Positions 9,124 through 18,254 of a stretch of DNA of 23,013 nt are shown in pieces. Origin of the DNA: Minisyncoccota bacterium (GTDB taxonomy: Bacteria; Patescibacteriota; Minisyncoccia; Phycocordibacterales; GCA-2747955). The notes under the pieces were generated by a model that was not told the origin of the DNA, searched no databases, and saw nothing but the letters and a program-made list of their open reading frames with translations. The position numbers and the translations under genes are program-made. The DNA lies in the NCBI GenBank assembly GCA_938010795.1, contig CALLVB010000107.1, positions 1 to 23,013 on the forward strand. The letters run 5' to 3'. Within the stretch, counting starts at the first letter, position 1, and each line of letters starts with the position of its first letter.

Positions 9124-12100
9124 GTAAGTTAAAACCCGAAAGTGACTGTAATAAATTTGTGGTTTTAATGCAGGGGCACCAACCCCCTGTTCTAAAACAA
9201 ATTTCACCTGCCCTTTCGATATTCATTTTCAGCTTGAGGAGGACGAAGCTAGTGAAGACGAACAAACCAAACCAAAGGAGCAACTGTCTCATCTGACCCT
9301 AAAAGTAGTACCGGTACTATGGCAATTCATTGCGGTATTTATTTCTGTCCTTGGTCGGCTCTGGTCTGTTTTTGACCAAACATACTTTCCCTCTTCAGAA
9401 TGACCCGCAAGGCTCACCGCAACCACCAGCAGAAAAGAGAAAAATTAACAGCCAAGCAGTTAGTAAAACTTTAACCACCTAAGGTAAATGGTGTACGCCA
9501 CGATTAGGCTTTTTACACTCTTTAATTCCAACTGGTTTGTTTGTGTGCAGGAAACCTCTGCAAAAAAACGGAATACGAATAACTCGTTCAACGGACAGGA
9601 TGAGGCTTTTGATGAGGGGCGTGATCCACCCCACAATTCTGATCAGGTAAGTAGCGAAAATGTTGAATGAACATAGATCGACTCTTAGGTACCCGTACTG
9701 TTGCCTTGAAGGCCAATTCTGTTTAGAATTCCAGGGCAAGAACTAAACAGACGCAGAAAGAGAAAAAAGCCGGACGCAGAAAGAGGATAAATTCAAAGGC
9801 AGATAAAGAAGTGGATTTATCAAAGAAAGGGCCAAACGGTGGTCAGAAGAAAACAAAAGCTGCCAGAAAGGGTTTGTCGAACAAGTTTCTCGTTTACTGG
9901 TGATCTCTGAAGCAATGAGGGTCTCATGTAGCAGATACGAAAGACCAGTAATTTATTTTGCGTAGGTCGGGAATCATCAACAAAGAGAGTAAAGAAAGGC
10001 AACAAAGCGATGGCAACCTCTCCGACAAGCGAATTAGAGAAAGAACCACGTTGTATTGCTGACTGGGACACGAAGGATCAGGAAAGAAAAAAACAAGTGC
10101 AGCAGAGCGACCGAGGAAATTTTACAAGGCAAATATAGGCGACCCAATGAGTTTTGACTTAATGTGAGATCACCGTGCGGTCTAATTTTGTTTAAATGTC
10201 TTTAAATACCCTTGCAGAAAACATAAACGAGAGCAACAAGGTATCAAGAAACCAAAGTCGAAAGTAGAAAGAAACCAACCGGATAGTGCTGAAGAGCTAG
10301 GGGTAGAAATGGCAGTGGATATGCCTTCCGAAGTGTGCCAGGTAAGCTTGATTCTGTTTTTTATGGATCCAAGGAGACCCCAAGTCCAGAAATTAAAACC
10401 AAGTCGAGAAATTGAAAGCCACAAAATATCGCCAGCGACGATATGGCTATGGCTAATAAATTACCGTAATTGAGTGTGTACCGGCACCGACTAACATCGT
10501 CAGAGAGTCGCGAACATGCATTTGCTATTATGCGTTGCATTTTGTCTTATGTTGTCTTTGGAGGGATCGATAAAAAAGGAAACGCATTCGTCTGGAGACT
10601 CTAGCAAAAAAGATGGTGCAAAGCAGATGGAAGAACATCGCCCGAAAGGGAACACACAGCAACGAAGGGCACAACAGTTGAAGAAAGTGGAACGGTAATT
10701 TGATTAATGTTCTAGTCGAAACCATCCACAGTTTACGGTATTTAGTGTCTTGGAAACATTTTAATTTCCTATTCCTAGGAGAAAAAAGGCCAGTCGTAAT
10801 AGCAAACTAAAGATACGTCGGCTGAAGAAACAAAAGCTCAAGCCAAAACGACGGGGAGGTCGCACGGCATCAGAGATGCTCGAGCAAAAAAACTGTAAGT
10901 TTTTACCTTTTCTGTTTGTTGGTTCCTACTACCTTTATGTGCACTGCTATGTCGAAATAATGTACAATACAAGTAACATCTTTCTCGTAGTACTCGAGTC
11001 ACGTAAGAAGATTCTGGCTATGGAGAAAGATATCAAACGATCATTGCAAACAAAAAACATTGTAAGTGCCAAAATCATAGATATGGTCACCATACACTAT
11101 TTGATATCTGCAATTGAATGGTCCTTTATTTCCAGGATGTCGATAAATGCATTGCTGTCCTTGATGAATTAATCAAACTCGAAGTGAACTCCTCTTTGCT
11201 GCCGAACAATTCTGGCATTGTTGAAACGATAAGAAAGGTTGGTGTTGGTGTGGATTTGACAGCCTGACGAAAGAGTTTCTTCCAGAGTTTGTCCAAGTAA
11301 CAGCAGATGTTTCCTGCTTACAGTGTCGGAAATTTAAGAAAAGCGAGGTAGTCATGAGGAAAGCAGAACTCATCTACAAGAAATGGACAGCACCTAAAGA
11401 AGCAGACAGTACTGCTTACGTGAGCATTGCTTTATTTTCTGCCATCGGCACAGGTACCGGTACTTGCCGTCTGATTTAAAATGTTTACATGATCAGTATT
11501 TGGTTTTCAGAAAAGTGATAAAGAAAAGAAACCCGAGAATGCTAGGTCTTTTTCCAAAGGCAATGAAGAAGGACAGAGCGAAGAGTTGAAACATTCAGGT
11601 GATCTTTTGGTATACGTTCGGCTTCAATGTGGACAGGCCAATGCTACTGTTTCGTATGATAGTAGTTTGAATTTACATGGGCATATGAATTTACATAGGC
11701 CTGTACCCTGCTTTTCAGACGTAGCTGTAGAAACCACTACCGACACCAATGGCTCTGCTGGTAATCCGTGCTCAGACACTGTGGAGTCCGTGGGTTTGGC
11801 TCCTTTAGTCATTACCAATGTTTCTGTGGATTCCAGCAATTGCAGGGACACTAAAAACACCCAAGGACAGAATGTGCTGAACCCACTAGAAAAGCCATCC
11901 AAATTGAGTGATGTTGTGTTAGAGGACAATACACGTGAACGCAAGCCAGAACAAACAGCGGCCGACAGTTTGACAACGGACGATGGTTTTAAAATGAGTG
12001 GTTTCGTGGAAAAAAGAAACGGAACATGGTACCGGTACGTGGTAGCAGTAAACGGAGACCCCACCGAAATAAAGTTGTCTCCTGAATACCAAGGAATCCC

Positions 12101-12203
12101 CACTGAGCGAGTGCAGATGCCCAAGGAAACAGATGCCGACGTACTCCCAGAAAACAGTGCCGGTTTAGAGAGTTCGGAAATTAACACTCCTGGGACTGAC
12201 TGA
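8597..12203 (+). CDS. LEDGF/HDGFL2-like PWWP and integrase-binding-domain protein, 16 exons, 677 aa
   Basis: Family members read H3K36-methylated nucleosomes with PWWP and tether partner proteins with the IBD. Coding exons: 8597-8671, 8803-8876, 8988-9123, 9233-9304, 9399-9458, 9551-9646, 9727-9871, 9966-10128, 10218-10341, 10564-10694, 10779-10894, 10991-11061, 11136-11237, 11324-11419, 11511-11598, 11719-12203. Phases agree at every junction and the joined frame is open. PWWP is residues 11-95: FAKMKGYEWPARIDE, then YFYGIHE and EGLWEIENNPHV, very close to human LEDGF/HDGF. Residues 96-397 are a charged Lys/Arg/Glu/Ser linker with nuclear-localisation-like clusters (KRK; KIRRLKKQK; KPKRRGGR, AT-hook-like). 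The IBD is residues 398 to about 480: LLESRKKIL, then DVDKCIAVLDEL, then RKFKKSEVVMRKAELIYKKW. The tail is Ser/Thr/Glu-rich. Intron 8 is GC-AG. The last intron is in phase and open, so its retention would give 717 aa. Exon 10 could start at 10504, adding 20 residues. It is as long as vertebrate HDGFL2 (about 670) and longer than LEDGF/p75 (530). Confidence 0.93.
10129..10217 (+). other. GC-AG intron (intron 8 of the LEDGF-like gene)
   Basis: The upstream exon is open to ...ACA AG, followed by GCAAAT. The downstream exon (acceptor CCCTTGCAG) is open only if entered in phase 2. No GT in the upstream exon gives phase 2 before the frame stops, whereas ACAAG|GCAAAT does. The matching upstream AAG is typical of GC donors. 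Confidence 0.75.
10991..11419 (+). other. Integrase-binding domain (IBD) exons of the LEDGF-like gene
   Basis: Three exons (10991-11061, 11136-11237, 11324-11419) encode the helical bundle, a member of the TFIIS N-terminal domain fold. Aligned to human LEDGF, SLKIDNLDVNRC corresponds to SLQTKNIDVDKC and KKIRRFKVSQVIM to RKCRKFKKSEVVM. The contact residues I365, D366 and V408 are Thr418, Lys419 and Lys461; F406 is kept as Phe459. Confidence 0.88.
11599..11718 (+). other. Probable 120-base intron whose retention keeps the frame open
   Basis: A donor (TCAG|GTGATC) and a good acceptor (CCCTGCTTTTCAG) bound 120 bases with no stop in the coding frame, so spliced and retained forms both translate. 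The encoded 40 residues are less acidic and less polar than the flanking tail, as expected of intron sequence. Length and ends match the other introns of this gene. Confidence 0.55.
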
Positions 12204-12441
12204 TCCTCACAGAACTAGACTATGCTGATCCTTAAGCGGGTGACAGCGGGAATGCGCCACCTCAGCTACTAAAAGCCGGCGGGGTCTGCATGAGCTATAA
12301 AAGAACTATAAAAGACCAGCCTTCTCCTGTCTGACTCAAAGAAGTGCCCGGTGCTCGCCGTAGACCACATGCTATGTTAGGTTCCCTTGATTTATTTTAT
12401 AGCCTTGTAAATACTGCACTGCAACTGCTTTGGCACTACTC

Positions 12442-12447
12442 AATAAA
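12442..12447 (+). terminator. Poly(A) signal of the LEDGF-like gene
   Basis: AATAAA lies 240 bases after the stop at 12201-12203, followed by GT- and T-rich sequence. It gives a short, simple 3' untranslated region. Confidence 0.7.
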
Positions 12448-12790
12448 GTTGATAAAGTAGTAAAGTAGGTGGGTGACATGTGGTTCTTCCGTGTTACGAA
12501 ATTCGTTTCTGGAAAAGGGTTCGGTTCATTCCTGTTGGTGTGTTTTTGCTTGAGAGAAACAGAAACAAATAATGCAATACCCGTAGCTTTCCTTGGCTTT
12601 CAAATTCATTGCCAATTCTTGAATATCAGTACCGGTACCGGGTCCGGGGAATGCTGTAGAAGCGTCTACGGTAAATTGGAGCAGCAAAATATTCGTCAGT
12701 TGCAATCGTTCAATTCTGCAGCCCCGAGTTGTTGCACACCTGGCTGGGTCAGTGAGGAAGAGTAAAAAGTATGTCTTGCAATCAGACACT

Positions 12791-12796
12791 TTTATT
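12791..12796 (-). terminator. Candidate poly(A) signal of the coiled-coil gene (minus strand)
   Basis: The plus strand TTTATT reads AATAAA on the minus strand, about 870 bases downstream of the stop at 13665. A plus-strand AATAAA sits beside it (12800-12805), so the hexamer pair could serve both convergent genes. No open frame with support lies between, so 12797-13664 is taken as 3' untranslated region. Confidence 0.45.
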
Positions 12797-13664
12797 TAAA
12801 ATAAAATATCCATGACACATTTGCCTTAAAAATACCGGTAGAGCATTTTTAGCACTATTGGGTACCCGCTAAATTGTAACACTTCGAACAGGAGATGGGC
12901 CAAACTGTAACAAGAAGGGGCAATTTGGAAGAACAACTACCGGTATATTTCCTAGGAAGGTATAAATAACATAAACGCTGTACAAAGTTGCCAACAAGGG
13001 ATAAACTACATTAAAACCTTGAATATGAAGGCAAGACACCTCGCTTGCCTCAATCTTTATCTTTCTGTTATTTGCCCCAAGTTGTTCTACCTTTCCCCAT
13101 CATCCCTAGTTCCTCACCAAATGCAGTAAAATAAGTGGGTACGGTAATTTGGAAATATGCCTCTACCTGTACATTTTTTGCAAATGTATGGGAAACTTTA
13201 CATTATCAATATGTAATACTCAGCATTTTCTTTAATCAAATGAGCAAGACAAGAACAGTAAATTTTGACACGAGGCAAGGGGTTTGAAAAAGAGAAGGGT
13301 TCGTTTCTATTCCTGTGAAAATGACCTTCAGCAGCAAAAAAGAGGAAAGTTCGGGGCACACCAATGCCGTTGAAATATTACCCATGTCGTTGGGTCACAC
13401 AATGCACACATGCAGGCCAGTCACAAAAGAAAGGTTCATCACCAGCTGGGTTGGTAGCATAGATAGAGAGACATAATGTAGCTCCTAAACTATGTTTGGT
13501 AATGAAGATCAATGTGTCTGTTACGCATTGCATCATTCAACAAGATCAATTTCCCACAACACAGCTATGAGCAACGAGACAGAAAGTTTAACAGGGGATT
13601 TGTTTTGTTCCATTTCCCCCGCTATTCCAAATATCACTTGTCACTTGTCACTTGTCAATCAGTT

Positions 13665-14436
13665 TCAGTCGGCCGGTACGGTATATTTCTCAGCATTGAG
13701 TGGTTCCTGAGGTTCCTGTTCAGTGTAATCGTCCCCTATTCGTGGGTCTATATCTGTAATGGCGTCCACTTCTTCCATGTAGTTCTTTACGGCTTGTGTT
13801 CCTGTGTCATCCCATCCTCCTTTGGTCATGACGCGGTCGATAGCTTCTCTCCCGAAACGAATCAGCCTTAAAAAGGATTCTTATTTTTTAATAGTCTTTC
13901 GTTTACGGTATTTGAATTCAATCAAAATTGGATAGGAATCCATTTGCCTTTACGATAGATAGATATCGGGATAGATTTATAGTACCTTTTGAGTTGCTTG
14001 ATGAGTTTGCGCAAGTCCTCGTTATCAGTCATCAGCCTTAAACATAAAGGTTATGCTTTCATAATTTGCCGATCATCACAAATGTAAATTTAGAGCTACA
14101 TCTAGGTGAGACTTTACCAAGCGAACAAAACTTACCTTTCCATATTATCGTTTAAAGCCGATAGACGCACGCGTAGCTCCCTATTCGCCTGGCGTTCATT
14201 GTCCAATTCGCCAGTCTTCCTGGCCGCAAGAATCAACCTTTTAAATAAAGTTACGTTTTGATAATCTTTATTTCTTTTAAATTTGGAGCCACATCTGAAT
14301 CTCCGTATTACCAACCAATAAATACTTACGAATCTACTTGATCCGTTAGATATAAAATACGATCACGTAGCTGCCTGTTCTCCCTATCAATGCTATAGGT
14401 TACGAGTGCTTCCTCCCTGCTTTGACTCTTCCCCAT
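13665..14436 (-). CDS. Unknown coiled-coil protein with probable N-myristoylation signal, 4 exons, 153 aa
   Basis: Exons on the minus strand: 14436-14330, 14237-14136, 14036-13986, 13866-13665. All three introns (92, 99, 119 bases) are in phase 2 with GT-AG ends; the joined frame is open and stops with TGA. The start MGKSQS fits the MGxxxS N-myristoylation pattern and its ATG has A at -3 and G at +4, so the product may be lipid-anchored. Residues about 16-98 form a heptad-like coiled coil built of duplicated units: NRQLRDRILYLTDQVDS, NRELRVRLSALNDNMER and NEDLRKLIKQLKR. After it come a segment beginning DRVMTKGGWDD and an acidic, proline-containing tail. The four exon ends and common phase make the gene model strong. 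I do not recognise the family; the functional reading is inference. The gene is convergent with the LEDGF-like gene. Confidence 0.75.
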
Positions 14437-14702
14437 CTTCTGGTCAATGGTTGTCTCGGATCGACTGGAGCTTGTTATTCGAAGTTCACGCGCCAAACAA
14501 TGCTTCTTTGTCCATGAGATGCGTGCTTGACATCGGGGAAGCGGGATCCGCCTACTGTAGCTCAGTCGTAGTATCAAAGATGAGGAATAGATCCGGGTAT
14601 TTACGGTACATACACGGAGCTAGTAGTTACTCGATGGATGTACCGGTATATGGGCACATGTCGAACACTCTTGGGCCAACGAGTCCAAGGACTGAGGACA
14701 CA

Positions 14703-14738
14703 TCATAGGTAAGAAAGAAACTACTCTGATGTCTATGG
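14703..14738. mobile_element. Miniature palindromic insert, copy 2 (36 bp)
   Basis: It ends GTCTATGG and begins TCATAGGT, an imperfect match to the CCATAGAC end of other copies. It is flanked by a perfect direct repeat, GACACA, at 14697-14702 and 14739-14744 (seven bases if the next T is counted). Read on the minus strand it begins CCATAGACATC and then GTAGT at the same spacing as the 4663 and 21550 copies. Confidence 0.65.
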
Positions 14739-14744
14739 GACACA

Positions 14745-15780
14745 TGCGCCAGAACTGAGAGCCAGTTTCCCTACGGCCAGGGCGCAAGGGTTCTGGGATC
14801 GAGGACAACACTTTTCCCGTCCATTTAGGACCAATGACTGTTGGCACTGTAGTGACACTGACAACTGCATGCTTGGCGGATTAAGATACGAACACTCGGT
14901 GGTGGATTAGGGTGCTGATATTAAGATCAAAAAGTAAAAACGATCGTTCTAATTAGCAAAGGGGCAAATAATGACATAAAGTCGCCTGGGCGTGGGAGAC
15001 TGAGCAGCAATAACTCTGGGTGATCAACTGATCTTAGACTGGCTTAGATTACCACAACACGGACCCTATTGTAATATGGGGTGAAATGTGAAGAGGGAAC
15101 ACACAGTTTAGTGCATTGCCGGCACACTGTATACAATCGACCACAACAATGTTTGTTGTATTTGTGGTCAAGAGACCGTGCGATAACAAATATCAAATGT
15201 CGATTACAGCCAGCCCCAAGCCTGTGAGGTCCATTCTTCAAGTCTGAAATATAACCGAACACCGCTAAAAAGAAAAGAAAAAAGACCTTTTCACCCCCCC
15301 CCCCGACAAATCAAGTATTTCTGGATAACAGAGGTCAGTCGTACCCAGGCCATAAGGCTTCATTACTGGTAGATAAAAGATCTACTCGGGGAGCAAATAC
15401 AAGTGTATTCGCTAACACAAGTGTGTTCACACTGTCTTGTATAACTGGGTGACCGCATTTGCATTACGTAATACCTATCAGATAGGTACCGTACATTTAA
15501 TGGTATTGTACCGTCGCAAACAAAAAATAAAACCACGGAAGGGAGTGTAAGAGCGGCGCCTGTACCATGATGTGACTCTGTGTGAAAATGTCAGTGTGAA
15601 AATGTCGATGAATGAAAAAACAAAAAAATCATTTAGGGAGACCTCCAATCATTTGAGACTGACCCAATACTGCAGGACATATGGTGGTAACAGTTATCAT
15701 TGGAGATATATATCCAACCATATATGTTTGTGCTGGAAACGTATGTTTTTAAAACTTAGCAGCATGCACGGTGTACCGTA
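14745..15780. other. Intergenic spacer upstream of the coiled-coil gene
   Basis: No gene recognised. A short inverted repeat (GACCACAA/TTGTGGTC) spans 15139-15169 and a perfect small palindrome (ACCTATC-A-GATAGGT) lies near 15475. There is a C-tract near 15295 and a tandem GTGTGAAAATGTC pair near 15580-15605. Confidence 0.35.
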
Positions 15781-15820
15781 TACCCGTATATAGTATACTG
15801 TATACCGGTATATACGGGTA
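15781..15820. repeat. AT-rich palindrome with 12-bp perfect arms
   Basis: TACCCGTATATA (15781-15792) and its exact reverse complement (15809-15820) flank a 16-base loop that contains TACCGGTA-like sequence. It could extrude as a cruciform or be a fossil terminal-repeat pair. No flanking direct repeat was found. Confidence 0.7.
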
Positions 15821-16273
15821 CAAAAAACATCGTCGGCCTGCTTTTAGTAGGACTTCCTCGGGGGACTAAAAATACTCCCGATCCCCGCCAAGCATTCCCC
15901 GAGTGTTTGAAGAAAAAAAGAGTTGTCATCAAAAGTGAATGATCAAACTATTGGTAGACAAAAAGTCAAAATAGGCTATCATGTTGGTCATCAATCAAAT
16001 TTCCAACAGGGATAGATCTATGGATCTCTTTGTGGAACAAAAAGCAATTTTCCCCCCCAATTTTTTTTTCCGAATCGGAAAATTTCACAGTCAGATGCAC
16101 ATGAGGGGGGACGGGGAACTGATTTTCACCCCGGGGACTGGAGTAATTCCCCGCCCCGGCGGGGCCCCGTTCCCCGTCAAAGGCCCTAGGCTTTTTAGTG
16201 AGCCTTTGACCCACGTAAGATCGCAGATTCGCAGTTAACGTGCATCGCACATGTGAGAAAATCTTTGTTGACC

Positions 16274-16285
16274 TGCGCATGCGCG
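16274..16285. promoter_or_regulatory. Perfect NRF-1 consensus site next to a GC-rich patch
   Basis: TGCGCATGCGCG fits YGCGCAYGCGCR exactly and lies just after a GC-rich, CCGG/CCCC-containing patch (about 16110-16190) in otherwise AT-rich DNA. This suggests a promoter. The best-placed target is the minus-strand coiled-coil gene, whose ATG is 1.84 kb away; that would need a non-coding first exon. An unrecognised plus-strand transcript is the alternative. Confidence 0.4.
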
Positions 16286-16533
16286 GCAGGTCTATGTGAA
16301 CACTTTGGGTATTGGTAAACCCCCTTGGCACAGTGTGAACGAGAGTAATATTCTTGAGAGCGCAAGCAATATTCCTTCACCCAATCAGCACACTCGCAGT
16401 GAATGAAGCAATATCTACTATCTAGTTTATCAAAGACACTAAACTGAACTGCACACGAATAGCCTTTGCAAATAAAAAAGAGAGAAAAATTGGAATGTGC
16501 AGATTGTCTAAAGGTTTTACAAACCGGAAAATT

Positions 16534-16669
16534 ACGGTAAATAAATAATGTTGCACAGTTATCCCATAAAGTGTTGAAACTGTGTATACGGCATAGCTTT
16601 TTTTGGTCAAATCACGGTAATTAAATAATATTGCACGCTATCCCTTAGAGTGTGGAAACTGTGGATACG
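16534..16669. repeat. Two diverged tandem copies, period about 80 bases
   Basis: Both copies start ACGGTAA, contain an AAATAAT-TTGCAC block, a TATCCC block and GAAACTGTG, and end ATACG (16534-16590 and 16614-16669). They are clearly related but diverged at roughly one base in six. Confidence 0.75.
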
Positions 16670-16924
16670 TTGTTTGTCAATGACCGCTGACATTTTGCTG
16701 TTTCCCTCTTGGATTTCACGGTAACATTCAGTACCTATTTACGGTACAGTAGAACATATCTAGAAAGCACAATACATTGTGCGTCCGTCATCAACTTGAT
16801 CTGTCCCGAGACTTGTGTATGGTACAAGTCAGCTGTATTGTCTCCATGTTATCTGGATCTGTAGATTTAATTGATGAGGTGTGAAAGGGGTCTATTGGGG
16901 CTATCAACACAGTGTCAGTTTGTA

Positions 16925-16959
16925 CCATAGACAAACATAATACTAGTGTTTGTCTATGG
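16925..16959. mobile_element. Miniature palindromic insert, copy 3 (35 bp)
   Basis: Begins CCATAGACAAAC and ends GTTTGTCTATGG: perfect 12-base inverted arms around an 11-base centre. Flanked by a perfect direct repeat, TTTGTA, at 16919-16924 and 16960-16965. Its left 17 bases match the reverse complement of the insert at 22777. Confidence 0.75.
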
Positions 16960-16999
16960 TTTGTACTCGTATCTATGGTGATGTCTGATACTTCACAGA

Positions 17000-17880
17000 T
17001 TGGAATTCTCAACCCAATGCTTTGCAGTTTTTGCAGTTGTGAAGTTCGGACCCAATTTGTTCGCTGCAGGGTGGCCAATGGCCATTGCAGAGTTCATCGG
17101 CATGCCATATGGCATATACCGGTACCCAAGAGCGATTACTCATGTTGCCCACCACACAAACACAGACAGAGAAGACAAAATCAACTTTTTATGTCTTCAG
17201 GTTTTTGATAACAAGAAAGGAAAAATGCCACGATGTAAAGATGTGTGGCATTTATATTTTTTACACAACCGAGAATTACTCTAAATACACTAATTGTACA
17301 TTTAAAAAAAATTGCAATGGCTTCGCCGCCCCACACAGCAGCTACATTGTTCGCTTCTGTGTGTACAAGACAGTCAACACACACAGTTAAAAACGCCCCG
17401 CCTCCTCCCGCCCAAACACAAGGGGCTGGGGGGTGCTTTCTGGCAGCTGCACCCTCTTGGCTCTTAGGATCTACGGTACCACATGCACTGTCGAAAGAAA
17501 CATAACAAAACTTCGAATCGCCAACGTTGCATAGCGGGAAACAGTTTCCTGTGAAATTCGAGAGAACTTTGGGAGGATGGTTTTGCATTATGGTTGGGAG
17601 GACACAGTTCCTGGGGCCGTACAAATGAGAATTGTCCGCCTTTTGTTGTTTTATACGTTAGTCCGGAGCATTATTACCCTGCAGACTGCACTGATCAGAC
17701 ATTCAGGAAATTAAGTTCAGTACCATCACTTTACTCGCTCTTGAGTACTTCAATACTACTTTTAGTCGCCTTTGGGTATTCCGTAGGGTACCTGCTAATG
17801 TGCTGTTGCAGGGCAGATGTATTACAAATTACAATTTACAAACATGAAATTTGATCTCACTTCGCTAGGTAATTAAGTAG
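17000..17880. other. Spacer with short open frames only
   Basis: Several 45-100-codon frames overlap on both strands. None has a recognisable domain, consistent splice sites or a poly(A) signal to choose it. One plus-strand frame near 17700-17820 encodes a hydrophobic stretch but nothing else supports it. Confidence 0.35.
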
Positions 17881-17891
17881 TATCAAAGGCA

Positions 17892-18254
17892 ATGGTCCTT
17901 GCGAGCTGGGCAAGTGGACAGTTAGAGATACAGCAATGTTCGAGTTATGTTTGGCGGAACACATTTGGTTATTACAGTGGAAGGAAGCTGTCCACCCGAC
18001 CAGCAATACGATACAGATTTGGTCGAGTGGGTATGCTTTCTGCCCCTGTTATAGCTGAAGACAAGAGCAAAGGGGCAAGGAAGGAGCCAGTTGGAGCCTT
18101 TAGCAAGCAGGGAGGAGTTGCAGGAAACAAAACGGCTCTTCAGAGATTAGCAACAATGCCGGTGGTCTTAGCGGTCCAAGTTTCGAGCGCAGTCACCAGT
18201 GCTGCGAAGTCGTTAACATCTTTGGCCAGCGTGAAAGTGTGTGGGTTATTTTGA
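17892..18254 (+). CDS. Open frame of 120 codons, unknown, doubtful
   Basis: Begins with an ATG and runs 120 codons. The second half (around residues 50-115) has protein-like Ala/Val/Ser/Lys composition, including KSKGARKEPVGAFSKQGG. No domain or splice partner was recognised. It may be an exon of an unrecognised gene, or chance. Confidence 0.2.
   Translation: MVLASWASGQLEIQQCSSYVWRNTFGYYSGRKLSTRPAIRYRFGRVGMLSAPVIAEDKSKGARKEPVGAFSKQGGVAGNKTALQRLATMPVVLAVQVSSAVTSAAKSLTSLASVKVCGLF

Noticed and set aside
8659..9132. Uninterrupted frame reading through the first introns of the LEDGF-like gene
   Set aside because: The frame is open by chance through two introns; splicing restores a close PWWP alignment, whereas read-through inserts unrelated residues.
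11624..12187. Long minus-strand frame (187 codons)
   Set aside because: It lies opposite the last exons of the LEDGF-like gene, and its composition mirrors that coding strand.
13512..13871. Plus-strand frame of 119 codons
   Set aside because: It overlaps the last exon of the minus-strand coiled-coil gene, which has phase-matched splice sites.
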